From Dolichospermum flos-aquae CCAP 1403/13F (GTDB lineage: Bacteria; Cyanobacteriota; Cyanobacteriia; Cyanobacteriales; Nostocaceae), in NCBI RefSeq assembly GCF_012516395.1, contig NZ_CP051206.1:4841334-4905333 (forward strand): DNA of 64,000 nt, written 5' to 3'. Below, in pieces: positions 51,644 through 61,350 of the stretch (within the stretch, counting starts at the first letter, position 1; each line of letters opens with the position of its first letter). The translations under genes and the position numbers were made by a program. Below the pieces are notes generated by a model. That model did not search any database. It had not been told where the DNA came from and saw only the letters and a list, made by a program, of their open reading frames with translations.

Positions 51644-53047
51644 ATGAGCAAGGGTACACTATTTGACAAAGTTTGGGACTTACACACCGTTGGTACAATG
51701 CCATCAGGATTAACGCAACTATTTATTGGACTACATCTTATTCATGAAGTTACAAGTCCCCAAGCCTTTGCGATGCTCAAAGAAAGGGATTTAAAAGTAT
51801 TATTTCCAGAACAGACTATAGCCACAGTTGATCATATTGTTCCCACAGAAAACCAAGCCCGTCCCTTTGTGGATAGCATGGCCGAAGAAATGATTCAGGC
51901 ATTAGAAAAGAATTGTCAAGAAAATGATATAACTTTTTACAATATTGGTTCAGGGAATCAAGGTATAGTTCACGTCATTGCCCCGGAATTGGGACTGACC
52001 CAACCGGGAATGACCATCGCTTGTGGAGATAGCCACACATCAAGTCATGGTGCATTTGGAGCGATCGCCTTTGGTATCGGTACAAGCCAAGTTAGAGACG
52101 TTCTCGCCTCCCAAACCCTATCATTATCAAAATTAAAAGTCCGCAAAATCGAAGTTAAAGGCCAATTAAAACCCGGAGTTTACGCCAAAGACGTAATATT
52201 GCATATTATCCGAATCCTGGGCGTAAAAGGTGGTGTAGGCTACGCTTACGAATTTGCAGGCACTACTTTTGAGCAGATGAACATGGAAGAACGGATGACC
52301 GTTTGTAACATGGCCATAGAAGGTGGTGCAAGATGCGGATACGTCAATCCCGACAAAATTACTTACGATTATCTAAAAAATAGAGACTTTGCCCCCAAAG
52401 GTGCAGACTGGGAAAAAGCTGTTTTTTGGTGGGAATCTCTCAGTAGTCATGCTGATGCCGAATATGATGATGTCGTAGTATTTAATGCCGAAGATATTCC
52501 CCCCACAGTCACATGGGGAATTACACCAGGTCAAGGAATTGGCGTAGATGAAAAAGTCCCCACAGCCGCAGAACTCCCAGAAGAAGACCGCTTTATCGCC
52601 GAAGAAGCATATCGCTACATGGATTTATATCCAGGTCAACCCATTCAAGGAACAAAAATTGATATCTGCTTCATTGGAAGCTGCACCAACGGACGCATAA
52701 GCGACCTCAGAGAAGCCGCCAAAATCGCCCAAGGTCGCCAAGTTGCCAAAGGTGTAAAAGCCTTTGTAGTCCCAGGTTCAGAAAGAGTCAAAAAAGAAGC
52801 GGAAGCCGAAGGACTAGATAAAATCTTTGTTCAAGCTGGCTTTGAATGGAGAGAACCAGGTTGTTCCATGTGTTTAGCCATGAACCCCGACAAACTCCAA
52901 GGCAGACAAATCAGCGCCTCCTCCTCCAACCGCAACTTTAAAGGCAGACAAGGATCATCATCCGGTCGCACCTTACTCATGAGTCCCGCAATGGTAGCCA
53001 CAGCAGCCATAAAAGGCGAAATTGGCGACGTGCGCGACTTGTTATAA
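51644..53047 (+). CDS. leuC: 3-isopropylmalate dehydratase large subunit
   Basis: 467 residues. It isomerises 2-isopropylmalate to 3-isopropylmalate in leucine synthesis, using a 4Fe-4S cluster. Cluster Cys are in GSCTNGR and PGCSMC. Substrate-site segments [13 protein letters not shown] and [20 protein letters not shown] are intact. leuD follows in the same direction, separated by a 139-bp spacer with a dispersed repeat. Confidence 0.98.
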   Translation: MSKGTLFDKVWDLHTVGTMPSGLTQLFIGLHLIHEVTSPQAFAMLKERDLKVLFPEQTIATVDHIVPTENQARPFVDSMAEEMIQALEKNCQENDITFYNIGSGNQGIVHVIAPELGLTQPGMTIACGDSHTSSHGAFGAIAFGIGTSQVRDVLASQTLSLSKLKVRKIEVKGQLKPGVYAKDVILHIIRILGVKGGVGYAYEFAGTTFEQMNMEERMTVCNMAIEGGARCGYVNPDKITYDYLKNRDFAPKGADWEKAVFWWESLSSHADAEYDDVVVFNAEDIPPTVTWGITPGQGIGVDEKVPTAAELPEEDRFIAEEAYRYMDLYPGQPIQGTKIDICFIGSCTNGRISDLREAAKIAQGRQVAKGVKAFVVPGSERVKKEAEAEGLDKIFVQAGFEWREPGCSMCLAMNPDKLQGRQISASSSNRNFKGRQGSSSGRTLLMSPAMVATAAIKGEIGDVRDLL

Positions 53048-53060
53048 AAATCTTGTGGGG

Positions 53061-53103
53061 TGGGCATACTTCGACAAGCTCAGTACAAGTCTTGCCCGCC
53101 CAA
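53061..53103. repeat. Dispersed inverted repeat (GGGCATACT...TCTTGCCCGC), copy without insertion
   Basis: Shares GGCATACT and CGACAAGCTCAGTACAAGTC with 9857-9927 but lacks the 23-nt insertion. It lies between leuC and leuD. Confidence 0.75.
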
Positions 53104-53186
53104 TACAGGCTAGAAGCCTGTACTACAAAAACCCCTTCTTTTCTTCTTCCTTCGTGTCCTTCGTGCCTTCGTGGTTCATTAATATT

Positions 53187-53795
53187 ATGGTAAGTGAAGT
53201 CAAACAAATATCCGGTAACGCCGTTCCCCTCATTGGTAACGACATAGACACCGACCGAATTATCCCCGCCCGCTACTTAAAAGCCATCACCTTTGACGAC
53301 TTAGGAGCAGGCGTATTTGTGGACGATAGAAAAGCCTTAAATGGTGAACACCCATTTGATCAAATCCATTACCAAGGCGCGAAAATCCTCATAGCTAACC
53401 GCAACTTCGGCTGTGGTTCATCACGAGAACACGCGCCCCAAGCCCTGGCTAAATGGGGAATTAAAGCCCTGATTGGTGAAAGCTTCGCGGAAATCTTTTT
53501 TGGTAACTGCGTGGCAATGGGGATACCATGCGTAACTGCTGAATTTGAAGTAGTTAAACAGTTGCAAGAATTAGTTATCGCTAATCCTCAAGAAGTCCTT
53601 ACCATAGATTTGGAAAAATTGCAAGTAAAAATTGGTAATTTTACTGCCTCAGTTGTCATGAGTGAAGGGACAAGAAGCGCTTTTATTGCGGGAACTTGGG
53701 ACGCTTGCGGACAGTTGGTAGCAAATGCCCAACAGGTAAAAGCAACAGCAGCAAAATTACCTTACATTGCTTGGGGTCATTTAGCAGCTAGTTAG
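53187..53795 (+). CDS. leuD: 3-isopropylmalate dehydratase small subunit
   Basis: 202 residues from the ATG at 53187 ([20 protein letters not shown]); the frame is open back to 53022 but that part is repeat-derived spacer. Conserved [12 protein letters not shown] and [20 protein letters not shown]. It completes the LeuCD isomerase with the upstream large subunit. Confidence 0.97.
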   Translation: MVSEVKQISGNAVPLIGNDIDTDRIIPARYLKAITFDDLGAGVFVDDRKALNGEHPFDQIHYQGAKILIANRNFGCGSSREHAPQALAKWGIKALIGESFAEIFFGNCVAMGIPCVTAEFEVVKQLQELVIANPQEVLTIDLEKLQVKIGNFTASVVMSEGTRSAFIAGTWDACGQLVANAQQVKATAAKLPYIAWGHLAAS

Positions 53796-53827
53796 TCGGT
53801 GATCTTTTTGCCTCTGTGGTAGTATTT

Positions 53828-53859
53828 TATCGAACCACAGAGGCACAGAGAACACAGAG
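53828..53859 (+). repeat. 32-bp inverted repeat, left arm flanking EVE gene
   Basis: TATCGAACCACAGAGGCACA...; perfect reverse complement of 54395-54426. Related ACCACAGAGG-type sequences occur at about 22670 and 60060. Confidence 0.9.
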
Positions 53860-53886
53860 AAAAGATCATATTGAATTAATTATTAG

Positions 53887-54354
53887 ATGAATGCAATTAA
53901 TTATTGGTTAATGAAGTCAGAACCAGCAGTTTATAGTATTACTGACTTAGAACAACAACGAGAAACAATTTGGGACGGTGTGCGTAATTATCAAGCCCGG
54001 AATTTTCTCAGACAAATGCACATAGGAGATTTAGCATTTTTCTATCATTCTAATGCTGAACCTCCGGGGATTTTTGGCTTAATGCGAGTTGTGAAAACAG
54101 GTATTGCTGACCCGACACAATTTGATATAAATAGTAAATATTATGATAGCAAATCAACTCTTGAATCTCCCCGTTGGCAAACTGTGAAAGTGGAATTTGT
54201 GGAAGTTTTTAGTAATCCACTTTCACTATCAACACTCAAATTAAAGTTTAGTGATGATGAATTATTAGTAGTGAAAAAAGGTAATCGTCTATCAATCAAT
54301 CCTGTCATAGAATCAGTCGGAAGAGAGATATTAGAAATGGGAAGAGATATTTAG
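53887..54354 (+). CDS. EVE-domain protein
   Basis: 155 residues, a single EVE domain: NYWLMKSEPAVYSITDLEQQ, WDGVRNYQARNFLRQMHIGD, LAFFYHSNAEPPGIFGLMRV. The fold is related to PUA/YTH readers of modified bases; bacterial EVE proteins are proposed to bind modified DNA or RNA. It stands alone, bracketed by perfect 32-bp inverted repeats. Confidence 0.93.
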   Translation: MNAINYWLMKSEPAVYSITDLEQQRETIWDGVRNYQARNFLRQMHIGDLAFFYHSNAEPPGIFGLMRVVKTGIADPTQFDINSKYYDSKSTLESPRWQTVKVEFVEVFSNPLSLSTLKLKFSDDELLVVKKGNRLSINPVIESVGREILEMGRDI

Positions 54355-54394
54355 CAATCCTAAAATAAGATATTAAAATTTCTTCCTTCTCTAC

Positions 54395-54426
54395 CTCTGT
54401 GTTCTCTGTGCCTCTGTGGTTCGATA
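54395..54426 (-). repeat. 32-bp inverted repeat, right arm flanking EVE gene
   Basis: CTCTGTGTTCTCTGTGCCTC...; perfect inverted partner of 53828-53859. Confidence 0.9.
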
Positions 54427-54505
54427 TCAGTTCTTTGTCGGTAAAATAGTATGATATATATAGTTCCTAAAAATATTCTCTATCAAATTGTAGGGAGTGA
54501 AATTT

Positions 54506-55765
54506 ATGACTGAACAAGATAATAACTCCTGGAAAAAAAAGATAACTGGGGTTTTTAATCAAGCTACCGATAAATTAACCCAATTTTTACCAATAGAACA
54601 AGTTACACAAACTGTAGGACAATGGTTTAGTGTGAGTGATACTCAAGTTGCGGAAATTCTCGAAACTATTCGGGCTGAATTACCAACTACGGAAGCTTTG
54701 CTATTAGGAAAACCCCAAGCGGGTAAAAGTTCGATTGTCAGGGGTTTAACTGGGGTATCTGCGGAAATTATCGGCCAGGGTTTTCGTCCTCATACCCAAA
54801 ATACCCAACGTTACGCATATCCTGCTAATGATTTACCATTGCTGATTTTTACAGATACGGTAGGTTTAGGAGATGTCAGTCAAGATACTGAAGCTATTAT
54901 TCAGGAATTAATCGGCGATTTACAACAGGAAACAAATAAAGCTAGAGTTTTGATTATCACTGTCAAAATTCATGATTTTGCAACTGATACTTTGCGGCAA
55001 ATTGCTGAAAAATTACGACAGCAATATCCAGATATTCCCTGTTTATTAGTAGTAACTTGCTTACATGAAGTTTATCCGTCAGAAGTTGCCAATCATCCTG
55101 ATTATCCCCCAGATTTTCTAGAATTGCAGCGGGCATTTATCGCCATTAAAGAAAATTTTTCAGGTTTATATAATAGTGCGGTTTTAATTGATTTCACTTT
55201 AGAAGAAGATGGTTATAATCCTGTATTTTACGGTTTAGAAAGACTGCGAGATAATTTATCCCAACTCCTCCCAGAAGCAGAATCAAAGGCAATTTATCAA
55301 TTATTAGATCAACAAGCTGGCGAAAAATTAGGTAATATTTATCGAAACGCTGGCAGACGTTATATTTTGCCATTTTCTATCATGGCGGCAACTTTGTCCG
55401 CTGTGCCTTTACCTTTTGCGACTATGCCCGTTTTAACTGCCTTGCAGGTGTCCATGGTGGGATTGTTGGGTAAATTATATGGACAGACTATCACACCATC
55501 TCAAGCTGGGGGTATTGTCAGTACCATTGCTGGTGGTTTTGTCGCCCAAGCGGTAGCACGGGAATTAATTAAATTTATCCCTGGTTTTGGCAGCGTTATT
55601 GCGGCATCGTGGGCAGGGGCTTATACATGGGCTTTAGGTGAAGCTGCTTGTGTGTATTTTGGCGATTTAATGGGTGGGAAAAAACCCGATCCTCAAAAAA
55701 TTCAAGCAGTCATGCAAGAAGCCTTTACAGGGGCAAAAGAACGGTTTAAGGGGATGAAAAGTTAA
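54506..55765 (+). CDS. GTPase with C-terminal DUF697-type hydrophobic domain
   Basis: 419 residues from the ATG at 54506, preceded by GGGAG; a GTG at 54497 is less likely. P-loop LLLGKPQAGKSSIVRG (68-76), switch/G3 FTDTVGLGD, G4-like LVVTCLHE. The C-terminal region (about 285-380) has several hydrophobic stretches (ILPFSIMAATLSAVPLPFAT, VAQAVARELIKFIPGFGSVI). This matches the YcjF/DUF697 GTPases, related to the one at 32656-34089. Unknown role, probably at the membrane. Confidence 0.82.
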   Translation: MTEQDNNSWKKKITGVFNQATDKLTQFLPIEQVTQTVGQWFSVSDTQVAEILETIRAELPTTEALLLGKPQAGKSSIVRGLTGVSAEIIGQGFRPHTQNTQRYAYPANDLPLLIFTDTVGLGDVSQDTEAIIQELIGDLQQETNKARVLIITVKIHDFATDTLRQIAEKLRQQYPDIPCLLVVTCLHEVYPSEVANHPDYPPDFLELQRAFIAIKENFSGLYNSAVLIDFTLEEDGYNPVFYGLERLRDNLSQLLPEAESKAIYQLLDQQAGEKLGNIYRNAGRRYILPFSIMAATLSAVPLPFATMPVLTALQVSMVGLLGKLYGQTITPSQAGGIVSTIAGGFVAQAVARELIKFIPGFGSVIAASWAGAYTWALGEAACVYFGDLMGGKKPDPQKIQAVMQEAFTGAKERFKGMKS

Positions 55766-55882
55766 AGAGGGTTTCGCGCCCAGACGCTAAGGAGCAAAGG
55801 CGCAAAGGAAGAAATTTTTGGAAATTTGAAGTTTTAATTATCCAATAAGCGTTACTCTAGACGGTAAAGTTCAAATATTATT

Positions 55883-56446
55883 ATGACACCGGAAGAAATA
55901 GCAGGTACGTTAACAGAGTTATTTAGTGCTGAAGTTGTAAAATCTATTGCCCCTGGTTCTTGGCAGGTAGAAACTCCTGATTTTCGGTTATTGGTGCTGC
56001 TTTCAGATGATAATTCTTGGTTGCGAGTATTGCTGCCAATTATGCCTTTACAAGAGGCCGCAGCATTTCTCACCCAGTTTCTAGAAGCTAATTTTGATGA
56101 TACCCAAGAAGCACGGTATGCTGTATATGACGGGGTAGTATGGGGGGTATTTCAGCATAATAGTGGCACTTTAAGTAATGCAGATTTTGCTAATGCCATC
56201 GCTCGCCTGATTTCATTATATCAAGTCGGTGTTAATGATGTTTTTAATAATTTGGTGGAAGCTCGGATTCGCGAAATTATTAAAGCAGCTAAACAACAGG
56301 GACAATCTCTCGAAGCCACTATGCAAAATTTAGACCGTTTTTATGCGGAAGGATTATTAGGAGATATTGACCAAAATCCCCAGACAAGATTACAAGTTTT
56401 AGCAGCTTGGCAACGACAATTAGAACGTCTTTGGGTGGAAATGTAA
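55883..56446 (+). CDS. Conserved protein of unknown function (187 aa)
   Basis: 187 residues, soluble. The N-terminal 100 residues alternate strands and helices (LLVLLSDDNSWLRVLLPIMP, QEARYAVYDGVVWGVFQHNS) in a way that recalls YbjN/CesT-like chaperone folds. The rest is helical (NNLVEARIREIIKAAKQQGQ). I do not recognise the family with certainty. It follows the GTPase gene by 117 bp and may be linked. Confidence 0.6.
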   Translation: MTPEEIAGTLTELFSAEVVKSIAPGSWQVETPDFRLLVLLSDDNSWLRVLLPIMPLQEAAAFLTQFLEANFDDTQEARYAVYDGVVWGVFQHNSGTLSNADFANAIARLISLYQVGVNDVFNNLVEARIREIIKAAKQQGQSLEATMQNLDRFYAEGLLGDIDQNPQTRLQVLAAWQRQLERLWVEM

Positions 56447-56537
56447 TGAAGGTAATCGGGAAATAGGGGAGATATTTACCAATTACAAATAACAACATCG
56501 TAAAAATTATTAAAGCAAACTCTAAGGAATCCGGGGA

Positions 56538-57017
56538 ATGACACTTGCAGAAATCCAAACTCAAATCAAAAACCAAGTAGCTAAAATTGAAGAGCAACAA
56601 CAAGCATTGTTAGATTCTCAAAAAGAATTATCTTTGCTTTTGGAGAAGAAAAAAATCATGGAACAAGTAGCATACAAAAAAATTAAAGCAGCCGTCCAGT
56701 TATTAAGAGAAGCCCAAGCTGATTTAGAGTTTACGAATGAAGATATTCTCGACATCACTAAATCAAAAATGATTAGCCCTGAAGGAGAAAATGACTTTGA
56801 CATAGAAGAATATAACCAGAATAGTTTAATTTTAGGGTCTATAGAAATTGATCTAGAAAAATCTGAACTTAGTATTGCAGAAGGTCAAAAAGAATTGGTC
56901 AATGCCTTAACGGAGAAACTAGATGATTTTGAATTTGCTTTATCCTGTTTACCTGTAGAAGAAAGAGATTGTGCAAGAGTAAAGCTACAATCTATCATAG
57001 GTAATTTTGTAAAGTAG
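56538..57017 (+). CDS. Coiled-coil protein of unknown function
   Basis: 159 residues, almost entirely helical. A coiled coil from residue 3 to about 60 (QTQIKNQVAKIEEQQQALLD) and a second near 100-130. Three Cys-poor, acidic segments; SCLPVEERDCARVKL near the end. Good start and stop. Function unknown. Confidence 0.6.
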   Translation: MTLAEIQTQIKNQVAKIEEQQQALLDSQKELSLLLEKKKIMEQVAYKKIKAAVQLLREAQADLEFTNEDILDITKSKMISPEGENDFDIEEYNQNSLILGSIEIDLEKSELSIAEGQKELVNALTEKLDDFEFALSCLPVEERDCARVKLQSIIGNFVK

Positions 57018-57094
57018 TAATGAACGTCCGGATCAATTCCTAAAACTGCTTAACTTCCGCAATAAATTTATTACCACCAGCAAAACATCAATTT

Positions 57095-57487
57095 ATGGAT
57101 ATTGTTGAAACTCTTAAAGCCGATTATGCTAGATTTCCGGTAAATCAAACTTACAGCATTTATGCCGATGATGTTTATTTTCAAGATGCTGTTTTTAAGT
57201 TTCGGGGAATTGAACTTTATAAATGGATGATTAAATTCATTCAGACTTTTTTCTCCAATCTCAAACTAGATTTACATAATATCCAATCTCAGCAAGAAAA
57301 TATTAAAACTGAATGGACTATGAGTTGGAATTCTCCTTTACCTTGGAAACCTCACATTTCTGTTTCTGGTTGGAGTGAATTACGTCTAAATGCTGACGGT
57401 TTAATCGTTTCCCATATTGATTATTGGCACTGTTCCCGTTTGGATGTCATTAAGCAGCATTTCATTTCTGTGAAAAATCAATCATAA
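57095..57487 (+). CDS. DUF2358 family protein
   Basis: 130 residues of a SnoaL/NTF2-like fold: [40 protein letters not shown] and [20 protein letters not shown]. This matches the DUF2358 family of cyanobacteria and plastids, without defined activity. Same strand as the following ATPase gene, 43 bp before it. Confidence 0.82.
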   Translation: MDIVETLKADYARFPVNQTYSIYADDVYFQDAVFKFRGIELYKWMIKFIQTFFSNLKLDLHNIQSQQENIKTEWTMSWNSPLPWKPHISVSGWSELRLNADGLIVSHIDYWHCSRLDVIKQHFISVKNQS

Positions 57488-57530
57488 TGTAAATAAATGT
57501 AAACAAAATTCAGGCAGTAAGGAATCATTG

Positions 57531-58721
57531 ATGCGAGTAATTTTAATGACAGGGAAAGGTGGCGTGGGTAAAACCTCCGTTGCCGCAGCCACTGGACTCC
57601 GTTGTGCAGAACTCGGCTATCGGACATTGGTTTTAAGTACGGACCCAGCCCACTCCCTTGCTGATAGCTTTGACGTTGAATTAGGCCATGATGCCCGCCT
57701 TATTCGTCCTAATTTATGGGGTGCAGAATTGGATGCACTGCGAGAATTAGAAGGTAATTGGGGGGCTGTCAAACGCTATATTACCCAAGTTTTACAAGCC
57801 AGTGGTTTAGACGGGATACAAGCGGAAGAGTTAGCAATTTTACCAGGCATGGATGAAATTTTCGGCTTGGTGAGAATGAAACGTCATTATGATGAAGGGG
57901 AATTTGACGTTTTAATTATTGATTCTGCCCCGACTGGTACAGCATTACGGCTGTTAAGTTTGCCTGAAGTTGGCGGTTGGTATATGCGTCGTTTTTATAA
58001 ACCGTTCCAAAATATTTCCGTAGCCCTAAGACCATTTGTAGAACCTATTTTTAAACCCATTGCTGGTTTTTCTTTACCAAATAAAGAGGTAATGGATGCA
58101 CCTTATGAGTTTTATGAGCAAATTGAAGCTTTGGAAAAAGTTTTAACTGATAATACTCAAACCTCAGTCCGTCTAGTTACCAATCCCGAAAAAATGGTAA
58201 TTAAGGAATCTCTTCGCGCTCACGCTTATCTAAGTTTGTATAATGTAGCCACAGATTTAGTTATTGCTAACCGGATTATTCCTCAAGAAGTTACAGATCC
58301 ATTTTTCCAACGGTGGAAGGAAAATCAAGAACAATACCGTCAAGAAATTCACGACAATTTTCTCCCTCTCCCAGTCAAAGAAGTCCCTCTCTACTCTGAA
58401 GAACTGTGTGGTTTAGCAGCTTTGGAAAGGTTGAAAGAAACTCTGTACAAAGATGAAGATCCAACTCAGATTTATTATAAAGAAACCACAATCAGAGTGG
58501 TAAAAGATAATAACCAATACAGTTTGGAACTTTATCTACCCAATATTCCTAAAAGCCAAATTCAACTGAAAAAAACGGGAGATGAATTAAACATTACTAT
58601 TGGCAATCATCGCCGTAATTTGGTATTACCTCAAGCTTTGGCAGCACTGCAACCAGCAGGAGCAAAAATGGAAGATGATTATCTGAAAATTCGCTTTGCT
58701 GACAATGTAAATTCTATCTAA
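57531..58721 (+). CDS. ArsA/GET3-family ATPase with C-terminal HSP20-like domain
   Basis: 396 residues from the ATG at 57531 with AAGGAA upstream. Deviant Walker [16 protein letters not shown], switch [13 protein letters not shown] and switch [14 protein letters not shown] identify the ArsA/GET3 branch. The last about 75 residues ([20 protein letters not shown] ... [14 protein letters not shown]) form the alpha-crystallin-like domain typical of cyanobacterial members. Despite the ArsA name, a role in membrane-protein targeting or chaperoning is as likely as arsenic transport. No arsB-type partner adjoins it. Confidence 0.9.
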   Translation: MRVILMTGKGGVGKTSVAAATGLRCAELGYRTLVLSTDPAHSLADSFDVELGHDARLIRPNLWGAELDALRELEGNWGAVKRYITQVLQASGLDGIQAEELAILPGMDEIFGLVRMKRHYDEGEFDVLIIDSAPTGTALRLLSLPEVGGWYMRRFYKPFQNISVALRPFVEPIFKPIAGFSLPNKEVMDAPYEFYEQIEALEKVLTDNTQTSVRLVTNPEKMVIKESLRAHAYLSLYNVATDLVIANRIIPQEVTDPFFQRWKENQEQYRQEIHDNFLPLPVKEVPLYSEELCGLAALERLKETLYKDEDPTQIYYKETTIRVVKDNNQYSLELYLPNIPKSQIQLKKTGDELNITIGNHRRNLVLPQALAALQPAGAKMEDDYLKIRFADNVNSI

Positions 58722-58736
58722 ACTTTCAAAACTTTT

Positions 58737-58801
58737 AGATCCCCGACTTCTTCCTTGATTGTGTTAAGAAATTATAATTAATGCTAAGAGGTCGGGGATC
58801 T
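58737..58801. repeat. Hairpin repeat, copy 6, with enlarged loop
   Basis: Arms AGATCCCCGACTTCT (58737-58751) and AGAGGTCGGGGATCT (58787-58801) with a 35-nt AT-rich loop instead of 3 nt. Just downstream of the ArsA-like gene. Confidence 0.85.
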
Positions 58802-58918
58802 TACCCAACTATTTATTAAATAACCTGAATTCTTACGTACAAATTTATTTTTAACAATGGAATTTGCACCTCTATTTCCCCTTGTTTATCGGCTTCTCCA
58901 ACCCACTTTTCCCCTGCG

Positions 58919-58946
58919 ATTCCTAGGTCGCGCAACGCTTACGCCC
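58919..58946 (+). repeat. 28-bp dispersed repeat, copy 1
   Basis: ATTCCTAGGTCGCGCAACGC + TTACGCCC. Identical to 59681-59708; a shorter copy is at 58981-58994. Confidence 0.85.
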
Positions 58947-59059
58947 TCTCATATCCCAAGAAGCGAACTGCTTGCAGCAGCGCAACGCTTACGCACCCCC
59001 CACATCCCCCAAAAAGCGATTCGTACGGAGCTTTTCCACATTCACAAAAATAAATTATG

Positions 59060-59617
59060 TTATAAATTTAACCAGCTAAATACTTCTTGAACAGTTATAT
59101 CTAATTCAACCCCTGTAAGAACTGGTAAGCGATCGCTATTTTTAAGTTCCCTAACTCGGCGATCGCTGTCTACTACTAAAATACTCTCATCTTCGGGATC
59201 AAGCAACCAACCCAACTCAGTACCATACTCAGCGCAGTGTAGTAATTTGGCTAGGACTTGTTTATATCTCTGATCGGGAGAGAGAATTTCAATAGCCCAA
59301 TCTGGATGGATTTCAAAACGATTGGCAATCCTTCCTGATGGCAACCGAGGGATTCGCTCCCAAAGAAATACAGCTATATCTGGAACGATCGCTAACCCAC
59401 CAAAAACACAGCGTAGTTCTGGAAAAGCTTTGGCAATTTTTTGAGGTTTAGTAATTTGATTAATAGTTTCGCATAGATCGATCTGAAGTTGGCTATGTTC
59501 CCCTTGAGGCATAGGTTTCTGTGTGATTTGTCCATGAATAAATTCAGAAGCAGGTTCTGTTTCTGGCAATTGCAAAAATTCTCCGATAGTTGTGGGTTTA
59601 ATTGCTGCAATAGTCAT
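59060..59617 (-). CDS. Uma2 family (DUF820) protein, second copy
   Basis: 185 residues from the ATG at 59617; a TTG at 59635 is less likely. PETEPASEFIHGQITQKPMP at the N-terminus, VPDIAVFLWE with the first catalytic Asp, DWAIEILSPDQRYKQVLAKL with Glu and Lys of the PD-(D/E)XK site, then GTELGWLLDPEDESILV. Distinct from the copy at 855-1430 in sequence, so not a recent duplicate. Repeats lie on both sides (58919-58994 and 59681-59834). Confidence 0.9.
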   Translation of the reverse strand: MTIAAIKPTTIGEFLQLPETEPASEFIHGQITQKPMPQGEHSQLQIDLCETINQITKPQKIAKAFPELRCVFGGLAIVPDIAVFLWERIPRLPSGRIANRFEIHPDWAIEILSPDQRYKQVLAKLLHCAEYGTELGWLLDPEDESILVVDSDRRVRELKNSDRLPVLTGVELDITVQEVFSWLNL

Positions 59618-59680
59618 AGCTTTATGCCTTCTCAAACCTCTTTAATTTTAACAGCGATCGCACCCACACCCCAAAAAGTG

Positions 59681-59708
59681 ATTCCTAGGTCGCGCAACGC
59701 TTACGCCC
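59681..59708 (+). repeat. 28-bp dispersed repeat, copy 2
   Basis: Identical to 58919-58946 and directly abutting the 126-bp MITE at 59709. Confidence 0.85.
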
Positions 59709-59834
59709 CAGGGCAAACGCACCTAAATTCTGTAATCCATGCCCAGCAAGGGTTTTAACTTTTAGTTACAAAACTTAACAATCGTCAAAACCTTTGTCCA
59801 GTAAGCATTCTAAAAATAAGATGCGCTTGCCCTG
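59709..59834. mobile_element. 126-bp MITE-like element, copy 2
   Basis: Same length and sequence as 1789-1914 in reverse orientation, with only a few differences. Ends CAGGGCAAACGCACCT and complement. Confidence 0.88.
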
Positions 59835-59892
59835 GCTATCGCATTCCCACATCCCCAAAAAGCGATCGCACTCATCAAAAAAGATGATCCTA

Positions 59893-60033
59893 CTATCTAT
59901 GACCAAGCCTTTCAACAGCAGCTTTTATAGCTTCAAGTAAAATATCCAATGGTATTTCTTGAGCAATAACCGAGCTTTCGCAATCTACAGGCAATATAAA
60001 AAGTAGATTTTGAGGATCATCTTGATTGATTAA
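59893..60033 (-). pseudogene. Short coding remnant without start codon
   Basis: A minus frame reads NQDDPQNLLFILPVDCESSV and PLDILLEAIKAAVERLGHR before the TAG at 59895-59893, but upstream it meets TGA and there is no ATG. It looks like the end of a small acidic protein gene. Weakly supported. Confidence 0.3.
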
Positions 60034-60096
60034 TCATTAAAAGAATGATTTTACTGCACGCAGAGGCGCAGAGGCACAGAGAGTAAGAGTTGGAAA

Positions 60097-61350
60097 TTAG
60101 GGTTTTAGTAACAGATAAAATAATTGTCCATTACTGACTGTTACCCCAGCCCTTTCTCCTGCGGCTTCACCTGTTCCTAGAAAGTAATCTACCCTCCCAG
60201 CACCTTTAATTGCACCACCTGTATCCTGATCTAAAACGTAACGACTCACCAGCCGATTTTCGATTTTATTACTCTTATTAATATAGGGAAAAGGAGCGCG
60301 AATTAATGCTAAAGCACCGGGAGGCATGAGAGATTTATCTGTAGCAATAGAACGTTCTGGAGTTAGTGGTACACTAATAGAACCTTGGGCTGGTTTTCCG
60401 TAGGTTTCCTGGAAAAATACAAAACTTTGATCACGAGGAATATAAATATTTAAATCCTGGGGATGTTTGCGGAAATAGTCGAGGATAATGGGCATATTTA
60501 ACCCTTCTAAGGGAAATTTACCATCATCAACTAATGATCTGCCTAAACTTCGATAATTATAAGCTGTATTACTTGCATAACCGATAGTTGTCTGAGTTCC
60601 ATCTGTTAATTTGAGTTTGGCTGAACCTTGAATTTGAATCATATAAGGTTCAAGACGATCTTTAAACCAAAATAACTCCAATCCTTTTAATTTTCCTTTG
60701 CTACCTTGTAAACCATCTACACCTTCTAATTCTGATCTGCTAGGATGGGGTTTAGCCCAAGATTCTAAGTCAGCAGGAGAACGATAAGCTGGATAGCGAA
60801 ACTCTTTTGTTGGTTGACGACTGGCTAAATACAAAGGTTCATAATAAGCGGTAAATAAAACTGTTCCTTTGTTATCTCTGCCTACAGATTGATAAAAAAC
60901 AAACTCTTTTTCGATAGCTGCTTGGAGTGCTTGAGGCGATTTTGTGGAAATCAATAATTTCCGAAATCTTTGCAAACTATTATAAACTCTTTCTCTGGTA
61001 ATTTCTGATTTTTGATAGGCCTTAATTGCCCTTGGCGTTTGCAAATATTGGAGACTGTAATCTATAGATTGTAATAATGCTTTTTTATTAGCAATTTCGT
61101 CATTCTTCTCATCATAAATTGCCTGATCTAAACAAGAAATTTCCTCTTGACAACAGGTAACTGGGACTCTCGGAATAAGTACAGGTAACTTCTTTTTTGT
61201 TGGATTTACTAACGCTGGTAAATTCCATTTTCCTAACCGACATTCTGGGGGACTAAGTTCTTGATTGGGGAGTGGTTGTATGCCCACAATCAAACTGGCC
61301 ATAAATATAGGTAAGCTAATAGTAATGTTAGCAAAATGCTGGTTATTCAT
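60097..61350 (-). CDS. mltA: Lytic murein transglycosylase A (MltA)
   Basis: 417 residues. An N-terminal hydrophobic leader (about 8-25) is followed by the MltA domain (TVLFTAYYEPLYLASRQPTK, FWFKDRLEPYMIQIQGSAKL) and the C-terminal 3D domain with the catalytic Asp region (DQDTGGAIKGAGRVDYFLGT). It cleaves peptidoglycan strands with 1,6-anhydro-muropeptide formation. The stop/start overlap with pxcA is 8 bp, so the two are co-expressed. Confidence 0.93.
   Translation of the reverse strand: MNNQHFANITISLPIFMASLIVGIQPLPNQELSPPECRLGKWNLPALVNPTKKKLPVLIPRVPVTCCQEEISCLDQAIYDEKNDEIANKKALLQSIDYSLQYLQTPRAIKAYQKSEITRERVYNSLQRFRKLLISTKSPQALQAAIEKEFVFYQSVGRDNKGTVLFTAYYEPLYLASRQPTKEFRYPAYRSPADLESWAKPHPSRSELEGVDGLQGSKGKLKGLELFWFKDRLEPYMIQIQGSAKLKLTDGTQTTIGYASNTAYNYRSLGRSLVDDGKFPLEGLNMPIILDYFRKHPQDLNIYIPRDQSFVFFQETYGKPAQGSISVPLTPERSIATDKSLMPPGALALIRAPFPYINKSNKIENRLVSRYVLDQDTGGAIKGAGRVDYFLGTGEAAGERAGVTVSNGQLFYLLLKP

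Larger units (their letters stand above)
58722..59059. other. Repeat-filled intergenic region
   Basis: 338 bp. It contains hairpin copy 6 and several CGCAACGCTTACGC sequences (58931 and 58981). A frame from 58857 to 59090 runs through these repeats and is not a gene. Confidence 0.6.

Noticed and set aside
53022-53186. Longer leuD start
   Set aside because: The extra 55 codons cover repeat-derived spacer and leuC's 3' end; the conserved protein begins at the ATG at 53187.
57531-58721. ArsA-like ATPase as part of the arsenic cluster
   Set aside because: It lies about 18 kb away, without an arsB-type partner, and has the HSP20-like tail typical of general cyanobacterial GET3-like proteins.
58857-59090. 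Open frame of 77 codons
   Set aside because: It is composed mostly of CGCAACGCTTACGC repeats and overlaps the end of the Uma2 gene.
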